Source: Anisus vortex (Eukaryota; Mollusca; Gastropoda; Planorbidae). Taken from it: a stretch of 64,000 nucleotides of DNA. Shown here one piece after another: positions 52,501 through 60,822 of this stretch. Each line of letters begins with the position of its first letter. Position 1 is the first letter of the stretch. Where the stretch lies: NCBI GenBank assembly GCA_949126835.1, contig OX421497.1, positions 28,004,742 to 28,068,741 on the forward strand. The letters run 5' to 3'. The notes below the pieces were generated by a model, which was not told the origin of the DNA, searched no databases, and saw nothing but the letters and a program-made list of their open reading frames with translations. Made by a program: the position numbers and the translations under genes.

Positions 52501-54289
52501 CATTAGTTTATAAGAAACAATATAAAACTAGCTCAGTCTGATCTCATTGCACTATTAAATTATATGATAATATCATGCCCTATAATATCCATGGCTTAAG
52601 TCTTGCATTTATATGATGGTGTACACTATACAAGGAATAAACATATTATGGTGTTTTTTAATGTACGCAATTAGTCATTTGCCTTCCATTTTACATTTGT
52701 TTTCTTTGTTTCTTGCTATAAGAAACCACTTTGTTCCTTCTAGCAGAATAGATAAGGGACGCTGTCAGAATTGTAAGCAATAGATTTTTAAAAAGTGTTT
52801 TTTGCTTTTCTGTAAACCTTATTATCCAACAGAAACTTAAGACGATGAATTTGAATTTGGGCTTAGAATGGGTTGCCTAACCAACTTGAAAATCAAAACA
52901 ATATACCATCATATATAATATATCTTAAGAAAAGAGCAAGACTAATCTAAAACCACCGAAAAGCTTAGGACGCCATAACCTTCTGCAAAACTTGAGCTTC
53001 TGTAGAATATAAGATATGGACATCTATATATTTTCACAATATTGTAATGTGATTTATTTTATATTGCCATAATGCTTGTCAGTTAATGTTTTATTCATTC
53101 CAAAGTTATTTGATAAATTTTCACAAACCTCTGTGACAAAAGTCGAATGAAAAATGTCTTGACTGTAAACCCATTTGTGACATTTTTGTGTTTGATTTTT
53201 CCATTCACTCCGTGTGACATCCTTCATATACATGTCACACTGTGAGTACATATTTTTCTCTCTCAGCCATGGGATTGATTTATTGATAAGTTCATCATGC
53301 CACGGGCCCTGACTTTTGTACGTGTCATTGTCCAGTTCAGTAATGGCACACCTATAGAATTTACACAATAACAATATCTAATTTAAAAAATCCATTTTTG
53401 TTTTGCCGCCGGACGTTTTTGCACTGGTTATTTTGGTGTCTTCTGAGTGGAAGCTGTTTGGTTATGTTGTTGTTTATTTTTTTTAAAATTACAATTATAA
53501 CGTTAAAAAAGAAATTTTTCAATTGAAATATGAATATAATAACTACAACGTTTCAAATAACAAGTCAAGATGATAGTAAATAAGATTTAGAGTAAGCAAA
53601 ACAATGAGAATTCTTACTAACACAAGACGGTCAGTGAAATTAGCCACTTGGCCTAAATTGATATGAAACATTTTTAAGAAAGAAATATAAGACAATACGA
53701 TTGGTCTTCAGTTCTAGAAATATAGTTTAAGTTACCAAAAACCTATCCAGGTTTTTAAATATTCTTTTTTATTTTAGCTATTTAAAAAACCTATTATAAG
53801 TTTTACTGTCATGCGCTTGATTTGCCATTTTTATATATTAAATTTAAAGAGACTCTATACATTATTTTGTTGCAGCTTTAAACTGAAAAAAAGTCCAATG
53901 GAAATTGTGGGTTTTAATGAAAGAAACATCATTTAATGGTCGAGAAAACTATATCATATGTTTAATGATTCCATAAAATGAGAATAATTCCGATGAACAC
54001 TATAAACTAAATTTGCGAATGAATTTTGAATAGAACTAATAAGTATTTTTTGTTCTTTTGTAACATTTGAAATGAATCATCGTTGCATCTTTTATTGCGT
54101 GTCAAATTATTTCAAGTACTGTCATGTCAATCATTATAAGCCCTACCTATGTCCAGGAACGGCCATTATAAACACAGACATCAAAATCTGAAAGGCTTCT
54201 GGTACAGTTATTAAACAGGTCAGAAGAAACATCCGCTTCTGGTAAGTCCCAAAATCTCCCAGCGCGTGGATGACGTCATCAAATTTCAT
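25339..54289 (-). CDS. SLC22-family organic cation/anion transporter, copy C, complete 10-exon gene
   Basis: Ten minus-strand exons join in phase: 54147-54289, 53129-53351, 52364-52467, 50753-50907, 49456-49624, 49118-49333, 29504-29730, 26893-27074, 26442-26593 and 25339-25456. All introns start GT and end AG. The CDS is 1,689 nt (562 aa), close to the usual SLC22 length. Family marks occur in order: N-terminus [11 protein letters not shown], a long extracellular loop after TM1 with sequons NKS and NQT, loop end STFVTE..MVCD, MFS motif A as [46 protein letters not shown] and LPET. SLC22 proteins are 12-TM plasma-membrane carriers of organic ions; the substrate cannot be told from sequence. 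The start is the first in-frame ATG, since upstream in-frame sequence has only GTG. A CTTTTAG acceptor just upstream (near 54,337) suggests a separate 5' UTR exon. Intron 6 is about 19.4 kb and full of transposons. Splicing is inferred, not observed. Confidence 0.9.
25590..25810 (-). mobile_element. Fragment of the H2 Helitron-like family
   Basis: TTATGCCCGTCAAAATAACG matches the 3' terminus of H2 elements at 39,411 and 43,495. The CTAG end itself is lost. The right boundary is uncertain. Confidence 0.45.
26442..26593 (-). CDS. SLC22 copy C exon 9 (TM12 and LPET motif)
   Basis: 152 nt. It encodes TM12 ([20 protein letters not shown]), then [20 protein letters not shown], the typical SLC22 C-terminal signature. 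Ends phase 2 (GGA AG) before GTGAGA. Confidence 0.9.
26893..27074 (-). CDS. SLC22 copy C exon 8 (TM10-TM11)
   Basis: 182 nt encoding [20 protein letters not shown] and the strong family signature [18 protein letters not shown], then [12 protein letters not shown]. Acceptor CTACCAG|GTACTT, donor ATT|GTATGT, phase 0. Confidence 0.92.
27797..28884 (+). mobile_element. Helitron-like element H1, copy 1
   Basis: Ends CACATATCTGCTAG then T, preceded by the imperfect hairpin CCCGTTCGGAGAATCGGG. Its left side (ATATTTCAAAAGGCGTATG) matches the start of copy 2. It is directly preceded by another CTAG end (27791-27794). Body shares GACCGCA.TGGTCAGTT.GGTAAAAAA and TTTGACGTCATCAAACTTTG blocks with copy 2. 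No Rep/helicase ORF, so non-autonomous. Confidence 0.72.
28887..29490 (+). mobile_element. Helitron-like element H1, copy 2, abutting the exon 7 donor
   Basis: Starts TCTATATAAATC after A and ends CTAG before T, as Helitrons do when inserting between A and T. A hairpin (CCGGTTCGGAGGACCGG) lies 11 nt before CTAG. It follows copy 1 head-to-tail with two bases between. Its end is 11 nt from the GT donor of SLC22 copy C exon 7. Confidence 0.78.
29504..29730 (-). CDS. SLC22 copy C exon 7 (TM7-TM9)
   Basis: 227 nt. The first base completes the tryptophan begun in exon 6, followed by [22 protein letters not shown]8, LLLDRAGRK and TM9. Acceptor CATCAG|G, donor GAAG|GTGATA. A Helitron-like element ends 11 nt beyond the donor GT. 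Confidence 0.9.
30070..30152 (-). repeat. SINE-1 fragment
   Basis: ACGGCATACTGG, CAGCCTCCTTTACTTTA and AAAGTCAGGTACC match the SINE-1 body. Both ends are missing. Confidence 0.6.
30793..31411 (+). mobile_element. CR1/Rex-like LINE 3' fragment
   Basis: Plus frame gives [40 protein letters not shown] and [19 protein letters not shown], ending [15 protein letters not shown]: the C-terminal domain of CR1-like reverse transcriptases. The 3' tail is GCGCTATACAAATTTTATTA plus an ATT microsatellite. The next LINE inserted in this tail. Confidence 0.85.
31412..31963 (-). mobile_element. Inverted 5' segment of the LINE at 31,989 (RT linker region)
   Basis: Minus frame of about 180 aa: [40 protein letters not shown], basic linker, [19 protein letters not shown], and [11 protein letters not shown]. 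This is the linker upstream of RT in EN-containing LINEs. ALQ continues as [17 protein letters not shown] in the forward segment, so both belong to one element. Inversion with both parts sharing AGCACTTCAAAA at the breakpoint fits twin priming. Confidence 0.85.
31989..33510 (+). mobile_element. RTE-like LINE, uninterrupted reverse transcriptase ORF with 3' tail
   Basis: A stop-free frame from [18 protein letters not shown] to RLRDM at 33,485 (about 499 aa). It holds RT motifs in order: [72 protein letters not shown], the catalytic box as [11 protein letters not shown], and FKYLGAIVS. Then come a C-terminal ESWT and [13 protein letters not shown] block and a basic [15 protein letters not shown] segment. 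The 3' tail is a GTAGGAT-type repeat. The endonuclease half is missing, so this copy is not autonomous, but its intact frame suggests recent insertion. Clade (RTE) is a judgement from motif style. Confidence 0.88.
33602..33930 (+). mobile_element. CR1-like LINE 3' end in HX copy 1
   Basis: Encodes [20 protein letters not shown] and [14 protein letters not shown], the RT C-terminus, then a tail ending GCGCTATATAAATGACC with ATTA repeats. HX copy 2 lacks it: ACCCCTTCCCCTA joins straight to CTTTAACAG near 37,772. Confidence 0.8.
34770..34905. repeat. About 43-bp minisatellite within HX copy 1
   Basis: Three diverged units of GCTACAGTG..TATATACAGC produce the Tyr/Ser/His/Cys-rich minus frame at 34,706-35,005, which is not a gene. 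Not seen in HX copies 2 or 3. Confidence 0.7.
35451..36117. mobile_element. piggyBac-like MITE flanked by TTAA
   Basis: Perfect terminal inverted repeat of at least 21 bp beginning GCATGTTCTTAATTGCCCGA, with TTAA at 35447-35450 and 36118-36121. The paralogous HX copy 2 at about 39,165-39,175 is an empty site (AAATCTTTTGTGTATTT against AAATCTTAA...TTAATGTGTATTT). Higher GC than the host DNA. No transposase. Termini do not show the CCC start of many piggyBac elements, so the superfamily rests on TTAA alone. Confidence 0.88.
36283..39317 (-). mobile_element. Element HX copy 2, head-to-tail with copy 1
   Basis: The hairpin end ACCGATCATTCGATCGGT (36291-36308) follows the far end of copy 1 after a short ATATATA spacer. 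Similarity to copy 1 is lost between about 36,420 and 37,555, where a SINE lies, then resumes to CGCTTTTGAAGAAAATTTCC near 39,300. It supplies empty sites for three insertions of copy 1. Confidence 0.68.
36878..37144 (-). repeat. SINE-1, complete tRNA-derived copy
   Basis: Read on the minus strand, it opens with GGCACGGTAGCCGAGCGGCA (A box TAGCCGAGCGGC) and has B box GGGTTCGAATCC at tRNA spacing, then about 190 bp of body ending GGACGGGTAC-type sequence before a T/A-rich tail. Relatives: 60,558-60,822, 15,619-15,845, 55,886-56,145 and shorter pieces. Head resembles a Ser/Leu-type tRNA; it is not a functional tRNA gene. Confidence 0.88.
39407..41626 (-). mobile_element. Helitron-like element H2, left arm of a palindrome
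   Basis: On the minus strand it ends GTCATTTTGACGGGCATAAC CACTAG followed by T: a short hairpin 11 nt before CTAG. It contains three direct copies of a block with TTTCGGTATTTAGTTTTTGT and CCTGACCCTGGCATATGCAT (around 39,520, 39,850 and 40,150), a GC-rich module (40,240-40,672) and a (GAA)n run at 40,757. No Rep/helicase ORF. Confidence 0.68.
40240..40672 (-). other. GC-rich module of unknown origin, left arm
   Basis: Much richer in GC than its host element. It is present inverted in the right arm (42,612-42,998) with about 10% divergence by eye. In both it interrupts the CCTGACCCTGG..TGCATAA block, so it was probably captured by one ancestral H2. Short frames on both strands are not conserved convincingly. 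I do not recognise it. Confidence 0.6.
41627..41727. repeat. AT-rich palindrome centre
   Basis: TA runs around CAACATATATAATTACCGTG and GTTTGTTTATATG. It separates the two H2 arms. Confidence 0.85.
41728..43515 (+). mobile_element. Helitron-like element H2, right arm of the palindrome
   Basis: Inverse of the left arm from TTTGTTCGCTATAGGC to CATTTTGACGGGCATAACCA CTAG, followed by T and a TA run. It has the GC-rich module at 42,612-42,998. It is shorter than the left arm, chiefly because it has fewer internal direct repeats. Confidence 0.68.
42612..42998 (+). other. GC-rich module of unknown origin, right arm
   Basis: Inverse counterpart of 40,240-40,672: CTTGTGTCCAGGGCGTAACG through GGCGGTTTACACACTACGCC. 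It is shorter than the left copy by about 40 bp around 42,910 (the part reading GAGACCAGTGGCC on the left is lost). Confidence 0.6.
43516..44800. other. Copy C intron 6 sequence, no gene seen
   Basis: AT-rich. A 91-bp direct duplication lies at 44,397-44,575 (GTATCTAGATTTATGA starts at 44,397 and 44,488). Confidence 0.6.
44397..44565. repeat. 91-bp-period tandem duplication
   Basis: Two near-identical units from GTATCTAGATTTATG to GCTAGGACCAAAAC, about 77 bp of similarity at a 91-bp spacing. Confidence 0.88.
44800..48200 (-). mobile_element. Near full-length EN-RT-C2H2 LINE, decayed
   Basis: Minus order: endonuclease pieces at 47,160-48,140 ([47 protein letters not shown]), linker at 46,690-47,020, RT at 45,164-46,690 ([98 protein letters not shown]), and a C-terminal C2H2 finger ([20 protein letters not shown]) at about 44,890-44,935. 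Lesions: in-frame stop just before [12 protein letters not shown] (near 46,405), a frame change at 46,020-46,110, and breaks near 46,720 and 47,600. It resembles LINEs common in molluscs and flatworms; the clade is not certain. Not functional. Confidence 0.86.
48201..49100. other. LINE 5' flank and copy C intron 6 start
   Basis: 48,200-48,790 has higher GC and may be the LINE's 5' UTR (CTGACGTCGGAGACTACGGG). 48,800-49,117 is AT-rich intron up to the exon 6 donor. Confidence 0.4.
49118..49333 (-). CDS. SLC22 copy C exon 6 (ESPRWL motif and large cytosolic loop)
   Basis: 216 nt. It encodes [19 protein letters not shown], the long intracellular loop and the start of TM7 (CLVLFFIW). It ends in phase 2 (TG), needing one G from the next exon. 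The next matching exon is about 19.4 kb away at 29,730. Confidence 0.9.
49456..49624 (-). CDS. SLC22 copy C exon 5 (TM5-TM6)
   Basis: 169 nt. It encodes [13 protein letters not shown], then TM5 ([14 protein letters not shown]), the family motif RDWNYLQ and TM6. Donor TTTCTT|GTAAGT, phase 2. The copy B counterpart is one base shorter and hits a stop here. Confidence 0.9.
49640..50750. other. Copy C intron 4, no feature
   Basis: AT-rich. A GT-rich run lies at 50,549-50,578. No open frame of interest. Confidence 0.5.
50753..50907 (-). CDS. SLC22 copy C exon 4 (TM3-TM4)
   Basis: 155 nt. It begins inside motif A (IGRKKILLL), then has two hydrophobic segments ([12 protein letters not shown] and [13 protein letters not shown]) and ends at YVIG with phase 1. 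Donor G|GTAATT is weak but matches the GTAAGT position in copy B. Confidence 0.88.
52364..52467 (-). CDS. SLC22 copy C exon 3 (TM2)
   Basis: 104 nt starting [12 protein letters not shown], then a Gly/Met-rich TM2, ending GSLADV. The split valine codon (GT|A) joins exon 4 to complete MFS motif A. Donor GATGT|GTAAGT. Confidence 0.9.
53129..53351 (-). CDS. SLC22 copy C exon 2 (extracellular loop)
   Basis: 223 nt. It encodes the large TM1-TM2 loop with several cysteines (RCAI, SQCDMY, KCHKW), N-glycosylation sequons NKS and NQT, and the conserved loop end STFVTE. Acceptor CTATAG|GTGTGCC, donor GAG|GTTTGT, phase 0. Confidence 0.9.
54147..54289 (-). CDS. SLC22 copy C exon 1 (N-terminus and TM1)
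   Basis: 143 nt, phase 2 at its end. It starts at the ATG of [14 protein letters not shown] and encodes TM1 ([20 protein letters not shown]). The donor is CATAG|GTAGGG. Same length as exon 1 of copies A and B. Confidence 0.9.
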
Positions 54290-54579
54290 TTTCGTTTTAC
54301 ACACTTTGGACCATTTAACATCCCAGTTCACTGAACCTAAAAGCAGTATTGGAAAAATAATGCAACAACAACATCTTCACTTTAAAATAACACAATCTTA
54401 TTAGAACAATAGTGACGAAGTCTCTTTAGAGTTATTCCTTTTTTTGTATGTTAATGTCAATTAAATATATCACAAAAGCCGTCGTCATGAACTTAACGGA
54501 TAATAATGGTATCATTTTTTTTTTAATTTAATGCTCGAAGAATTATAAAAATCCTCTAGATCTAGATATTATTGTTTTA

Positions 54580-55206
54580 CAAGTAGTTATACCCGTCAAA
54601 ATGACGGAGAAATGAATGAAAGTTTTGTTAAGAGAGGAAAAAAAAACAATATTACAGTAAAAACTGTAGTGAAAACGCTTCTTTCGGTATTTAGCTCATT
54701 GTTCTTGTTTATTGGTTACTGTCGCCCTAGTCCTGGAACATACATAAGAATTATTGCCATGTTGGTATCAAATAAAATATAACGGTTGTGTTGGCTCGAC
54801 TATTATTAAACTAATCATAATACTATTAAAATTAAAAAAACAAAACATGCACAAATACCAAACTATAAAAAAGTAAATAATAAAAAAGTAGGTAATTTTT
54901 CTTACTAAGGGATACTCCAGTCCCACCACAATAAATAAACAACATAATTTGAAAGCAAGGGAAAACGCCGGATACCAATAAAATACACAAATTGAAAGCA
55001 TTTCGAAAGGGACATCACTCTATATTTTTAAATGGCGCTCCGGTTTATAAACTTTAACTCACTATTAAAACGTTATTAAAAACGAATAACGCATGATTTA
55101 AGCAATATAGTTAATATCATCAAAACTTATTTTGTAGATCGTTCACGATTTATACATTTAACTTTTATGCCGATCGGTTAAACGGACTAAGAGTCTATAA
55201 AAGACA
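54580..55206 (-). mobile_element. H2 Helitron-like copy upstream of copy C
   Basis: Begins ATACCCGTCAAAATGACGGA and contains CTTTCGGTATTTAG and TCGCCCTAGTCCTGG, ending near GGTTAAACGGACTAAGAGTC TATAAAAGACAAA, all matching the left arm at 39.4-41.6 kb in order. Shorter and diverged; the terminal CTAG has become CTTG. Confidence 0.65.
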
Positions 55207-55221
55207 AATATATAATATATA

Positions 55222-55640
55222 CTAGCAATAGCCCGTGGGGAAACCTCGGGGGTTTTAAATTTAAGAAATGCCGATTCTAATTGGTGATATTTATATTTCC
55301 ATCGAATTTCTGATATAAAAAAAACATAAACATGGTTTGATTTAACTGTCGTTTTTCACTGTAAGAAATACAAATGAAATTAATTGTTTCTTAAAAGCAA
55401 TATTATGTGTAATTTCTTGTTCTCCATGAGTATGGACTTAGTTGTCCGTTGAGTGTTATTTTCTACATGTTTGGGGAAAAAGAAAGCGACACAAGTTGAC
55501 CATAGATGAAAACTTTGACATGATCGAATGTCTGTTATAAAAAGTTGTAAATTGCTATCACAAAAGCAGAATTATTAGAAATTGTTGACGTCAAAGATAA
55601 TAGGGTAGTGTATAGTATTGATGAACAAAGTTGATAAATT
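55222..55640 (-). mobile_element. Third Helitron-like terminus (H3)
   Basis: Minus strand ends with hairpin CCCGAGGTTTCCCCACGGG, six nt, then CTAG and T. It sits just beyond the H2 copy's 5' side. The far end is not identified. The minus frame at 55,645-55,866 (73 aa) resembles nothing I know. Confidence 0.42.
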
Positions 55641-55885
55641 AGGATTAAAAGGCTTTTAGCTTTGTTGCATTCAGAGAAGATTTCTGAAGTGTATAATTTG
55701 CGATGTATTTCCTTTTCAATGAATCAATAGCCGTTGCAAAGACAATCTTTGGATTGAGATTTCTCAAAAGCATAATGATTACATAATCATTATTGCTGTC
55801 ACCTTTGGTGTAAGACATTGTTAACATTGGTGTCATATTTATCAGGCTTAGTTTTATACCAGACATTATAAAAACTTTTTGTGAG

Positions 55886-56145
55886 CTCGAGCGTTGGGTT
55901 AGCGTACGGAAGATTTTGAGTATGAATTCTGAAAAAGGCTAGGGTTTTACCCGGCTCTGAAGGGTACCTCTAAGCCTACCGAGCTCTGATGGGTACCTGA
56001 TATTCGTTAGGGAAAAGTAAAGGAGATTGGGCGTTGGGGCTTTTTGCTGATCAAACAATTTTCTAGTATGCCGTGGCTGCAGAAACTTTTGAACAATGCT
56101 TTACGGTCCCTATGGATCAAATTGGTCTAAAAGGGATACTTTACT
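55886..56145 (+). repeat. SINE-1 copy, diverged
   Basis: Plus-oriented match: CTCGAGCGTTGGGTTAGCGT head, ACCGAGCTCTGATGGGTACC, GTATGCCGTGGCTGCAGAA and CCCTATGGATCAAATTGG. Many substitutions make it an older copy. Confidence 0.75.
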
Positions 56146-56949
56146 AATACTCGCGTGAGGCCAGACATTATAATCATAGGGAAATGTGTGTGGGAGGGGG
56201 GAGCAAGACTAACATATAGGCTAAAATATGTACATGAACAACAATATTTATTTTTATACCAGGTTATTATTGTTCTTAAACTGTTGTGCTTCATTTAAAA
56301 TGTTTTAAATACCTGTACTATTCATCCAATAAACAACCCTTTTTTTTCCAAAATCAATTTTTGTTCCTTGTTAGGAAAGTGGGGTTAAGGTATAATAAGT
56401 TGACAATTCTAAAGACAGTTATAAAGCTATGTTATATTACTCTTTCTGAATACTTTGTATATACTTTGTTTTACAAAAGTAGAAAACCTAAATGTTTTAA
56501 GGTTTTTATTTCGGAACAAAAATTTCAAAGAATGGTCAAAGTTTATGGAGAAAAAAATTGGGTGAAAGGAAAAATTAGAAATTGACTATGTAATTTATAT
56601 TTTATATTATATAAAGACCTTCATGTATTAATAATACAGGCTTATTTTTATATTTGTTAAAGTGATAAATAAAATAATAAAAGAGAAGATAAAGTATAGA
56701 GTTGGGGATCCAACTTTAGAGATTTTATCAATAGACGTTTGAAATTTTCTAAAAAAAGTATGTTTTGTTCCAATCTTGCATATAAGTTTGTATGTTTGCG
56801 TGTGTTTGTGTGCATGTATGTGAAAGCGAGGCAGACAGACAGAAAGGAAGAGGATTGATTTAGGCAGAGATCTATTTAGAACGCTAAGATTGAACGTCAT
56901 GTGTTATACATTTTCCAAAGCTGGATTTACTTACTCTTAAGACCTAATC

Positions 56950-57400
56950 GCAATGCAATGAAAAAAAAAGCAGAAATAACCAAATTTAGGGGCCTTATAC
57001 CAAAAAGTCTAGACATACACATATAGGGAGGGCCGGTCCTAGCAATTGCGGGCCATATGCGAAACGGATTGCGCGGGCCCAGTCTGGGTAGGAATAAGGA
57101 TAAAAAGTGAAAATTAAGATTTTGTAATAGAAAATAAATTCGTCGTTGCATTTTATTAATTCTTTACTAAGCACAAAATCGCGATTTTTACTTTAAAAGC
57201 TTGCGTGTAGCGAAGTCATACATTATATCATCAAAATTCTGTTTTCTACATAGATCACGCTCAATAGCAAGAATTGCTAAGTTGTTCAATCTATCTTCGC
57301 GAATTGTTGATCTCAAGTAATTCTTGATTAGTTTGAGGCGTGAGAAGATGCCACAGTTACGGGTATTGTTAAAATTATTCTGAGAGCAACAAAAGATAAG
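56950..57400 (-). mobile_element. hAT transposase C-terminal remnant (ZMYM1-like)
   Basis: Minus frame shows RIILTIPVTVASS, then after a frame break LKLIKNYLRSTIREDRLNNL AILAIERDLCRKQNFDDIMY DFATRKLLK and a stop. This is the hAT dimerisation domain at the C-terminus of ZMYM1-type transposases. The element end near 57,030 has GGGCCGGTCCTAGCAATTGC, a typical hAT terminus style. The rest is lost. Confidence 0.8.
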
Positions 57401-57508
57401 TCAAAATTTCTACCGGGGTTTCGGCAGTATTTGGTAGAATATTAATGTGCCTTAAAGATACCATTTCATTATCTAATTATCGCCCACATACATCTGTCGA
57501 CTGGTCTG

Positions 57509-58360
57509 TTGAGGATATTAGATAATGTTTACACCAAACTATATGTTTTAACTTTTTTTGTCAAACAATGTTTGGAATAATATATTGAAAACATTGAAAA
57601 AAAAATACTTTTTTGTATAAGATAATTTTTATAAGTGACTTACAAACTTTACTTATGATTTATATAAGTGCCCAAGTAAGAAATATGTGTTAATAAATGT
57701 TAAGAAGTCAATATGAAATCTGGTAAACTAGTAAAAATGTATTACATTTATTCGTAGACCTTTTTTTATTTATATCAAACATATTTGACGCCCGTATATC
57801 ATTGTTAGCTTGATTGGGGTGAGGGAGGGATTTAAAAAAGTTGACATAATTTTATAAGAGGGGTCACTAGAAAGTTTGACATTTGTTAAAGTAGGGGAAG
57901 GGGTAGAAGAACTAAAAATTGTCACGTAATTCACGATATTTTAAATTTAAAATTTTCATTTTCAGTCTTTTAAATACATAACATAATGACATAAATGACA
58001 AATATTTCTGTTGGATTTAAAACTGACAAATCTAGCCTAGATCGTTTTTTTTAGGGTTTGAAATGAGATTAAGCTGTTTTATTTCTTAATTTTTTTTATT
58101 ATTTTTTTTTTTTTGGGGGGGGGGGGGGGGGTTATCGGGCAAAATCTAGATATTAGACTGCCCAAATAAAAATCTGCTTCGACTGTTATAATTTAAAGCC
58201 TATGTTATTCATAGTAGAAAAAAGAAAAAGACACATACAATGTATTGGTCTGGTAAAGACGTATTTTTAAAATGTATGCACTGTTATTTAACATACACAT
58301 GATGTTAAGGTACAAGCGCCTGCTCTTTATTACCGATCGAATGATCGGTCACCAGGTACT
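57509..58360 (+). mobile_element. Element HX copy 3, 5'-truncated and uninterrupted
   Basis: Inverse of the HX copies at 30.4 and 36.3 kb, ending with hairpin ACCGATCGAATGATCGGT (58332-58349) and CACCAGGTACT. It has neither the LINE nest (TTTTAAATACATAACATAAT at about 57,968 is the empty site) nor the CR1-like piece. It has the matching T/G homopolymer tract at 58,100-58,130. Confidence 0.7.
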
Positions 58361-58493
58361 GTATATTTATACGATTAAATTTTAGAGCGCAATTACAGTT
58401 GTGTATCCTTTTTTTTTTTTACTAACAAAAGCATTCTAGTTTGTTTAATAATGTATTAGTATAATTATTTTGGGAGAATGCGGCATCTTTCTA

Positions 58494-58670
58494 CTATCTA
58501 TCTATATTTACTTATTCATACAACTATCTATCTATCTATATTTTCTTATTCATACAACTATCTATCTATCTATATTTACTTATTCATACAACTATCTATC
58601 TATCTATATTTATTTATTCATACAACTATCTATCTATCTATATTTACTTATTCATACAACTATCTATCTA
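58494..58670. repeat. 34-bp minisatellite with TATC core
   Basis: Five units of CAACTATCTATCTATCTATA plus TTTACTTATTCATA. The long Tyr/Leu/Ile frames here are repeat artefacts. Confidence 0.92.
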
Positions 58671-58719
58671 CCCGTCTGTCTGTGTTTTTGTTTATCTTTC
58701 TCTTTATCTACCTTTCCAG

Positions 58720-58870
58720 CCGGCTGGTCCAGCGGTTAGTTCACCGGACTGTCAACCAAAAACCAACTGACAGGTCGCGGGTTCTAGCCCTGCCACCGAC
58801 GGATCCCTGTCGCCCGCAGGAGTTTTGGGCCTAGTAGACGTAATAATCTTCTATCTAGAAGGAACGTCTG
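58720..58870 (+). repeat. SINE-2, tRNA-derived
   Basis: A-box-like GGTCCAGCGGTTAGTTCACC and B box GGTCGCGGGTTCTAGCCC, then a short body ending GTAATAATCTTCTATCTAGA. Second copy at 61,548-61,688. Inserted within the segment shared with 4.8 kb, which lacks it. Confidence 0.8.
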
Positions 58871-60340
58871 TAAACTTATAAGATAAGATCTGTCATATAA
58901 CGAATAGTCTTTCTACCTATTACTTGATATGGATTCATATAAAGTTGTTTTAAACAATACTTACTATTTTACGTTACAATGGCTGCTTAATTGTTCAGTT
59001 TAAAACCATTATTAAGAAGCCTAACACACATATATATATATATATATAGTCATAGTTAACTTGCTCCTCTAGTTATAAATTCCTCTTGTAGTTACAATTA
59101 TGTGTTTGGTTAGAACCTGTTTATACGTTGTTGTTGTTTTTTGTTTTTCACTTCCTGGATTGTGTAAAATGAGTATATTGTCAATAAGACATTATAAATG
59201 ATCTTATCTGGATTAACCTTACATTCGCCCCCCCCCCCCCCCACACACACATTTTACTGCAGCGCTTTTTGGGTATAATCAGTGGACCTAGAGAACTTGG
59301 GAGAAAAAGCCTTCAACATGATTTAAACCCGGGACCTTCGGTATGCAAGTCGAGCGCGCTGAAACCTCATTACATGTACATGATCGTCATAAGGTCCGAC
59401 ACATGTCTAGAATTATTATTTTTTATTTCGCATACTTGGTAAATTTAAATTACCCTATCAGATTCAGCTGTGTGTTTTTTGAATCCTTGGGGTGAATAAA
59501 AATTTGTTTATACATGTATCTTTTCTTTCCAAAGCAAAAAAACAGTTTTAAAAAAGTTATTATAACTTTTTTTACAAAGAAAATAATTATATTCTGTTTT
59601 CTTTTATTGCTTTGAATTTATATTTTCTATCTTCACATGCATGATTATGATGATAGCTTTATTATTTAAAAGATATGAATTTTCCATTAAAAAAAAGCAT
59701 AAAAAATATTACCACATGAAAATTCAAAAATTTAAATAAGTTCTCAACGCATCTTCAAAATCATGCATGGGATTAAAGAAAACATTGTGATAAAGAAAAC
59801 TGCCTAGTTTTAATTTTGTGCGATGATTAGTTACAGAGGAGTAAGTAATACAAACATGAGAAAATCCGGAAAAAGAAAGAAAACTGTGCTTCGAAATAAA
59901 TTAAGCATGCATAATTGAATGTGTAATATAATGATTTTGATGCTCAAATTTTGTACAACAACTGTATTGTATTATCAAAGCAATGGTTAAGCTGTCTCAA
60001 TATGTAAACATTTCAAATACGCTGAAAATATTTTGTACTCATTATTAGACAAAAAAATACATACACTTTTTTTTACGTACATCTGTATATGAGGTAGTTC
60101 AATTATCCAACACAAATGAATAAAAATGTCACAAAGTTACATAATAAATATCAAAGCCATTATGCGATATTTCTACCATACTTTCATTTTTTTTAATGAT
60201 TCGATTAGTAGATTATATTTCACACTACATTGTTCATAATGTTTTATTAAGTATATTTCAGGGGCGCGACTAATGAACCGTAACTAATAAATTACACCTA
60301 ATTACTGTACAACTGCTTCTCTAACTGTAGTTGGTCACGC
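58870..60340. other. Duplicated upstream flank of copy C
   Basis: Matches 4,900-5,630 in blocks (GTTTTAAACAATACTTAC, TTTACGTTACAATGGCTGC, ATTACATGTACATG.TCGTCATAAG, AGTAGATTATATTTCACACT). Extra AT-rich sequence at 59,420-60,090 has no counterpart seen. No gene. Confidence 0.65.
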
Positions 60341-60455
60341 GCTAAATAGCTAATGACGTAATTAGTAATTTATTATGTTCTAATGCATAATTATTCCATT
60401 ATTTGATTCAACATCCCTCATGGTCCCACAAAGGTTGAATAAGCATTAGTCTTTG

Positions 60456-60498
<43 letters not shown>

Positions 60499-60557
60499 GT
60501 TAGCTCGTCTTAGGATGCACTTGATAAATATTGTTTGGTAGTAAAAAGTAAAGTAAA

Positions 60558-60822
60558 GTACCCGTCGGACCGAGTTGACCCATATGTCCGATGAAGCAGC
60601 GTTCACCAGTTTCTGTGGCCACGGCATACTAGGTGATTGTGTGGCCAACACTATGCACAGCCGCCTTTACTTTACCCCAACTAAGGTCAGGTACCCATCA
60701 GAGTTGGGTAGACTCAGAGACACTCTTCAGACCCGGGAAAGGATCCTAGCCTACACCAGGATTCGAACCCGGGACCTTCGGCTCGCCAGTCGAACGCGCT
60801 GCCGCTCGGCTACCGTTTTCCC
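60558..60822 (-). repeat. SINE-1, near complete
   Basis: Same layout as 36,878-37,144, with A box GTAGCCGAGCGGCAGCGCG and B box GGGTTCGAATCC on the minus strand. It is preceded by a (TA)n run at 60,460-60,495. Confidence 0.88.

Noticed and set aside
58470..58834. Two overlapping plus-strand frames rich in Tyr, Ile and Leu
   Set aside because: They follow the 34-bp minisatellite and read on into a SINE.
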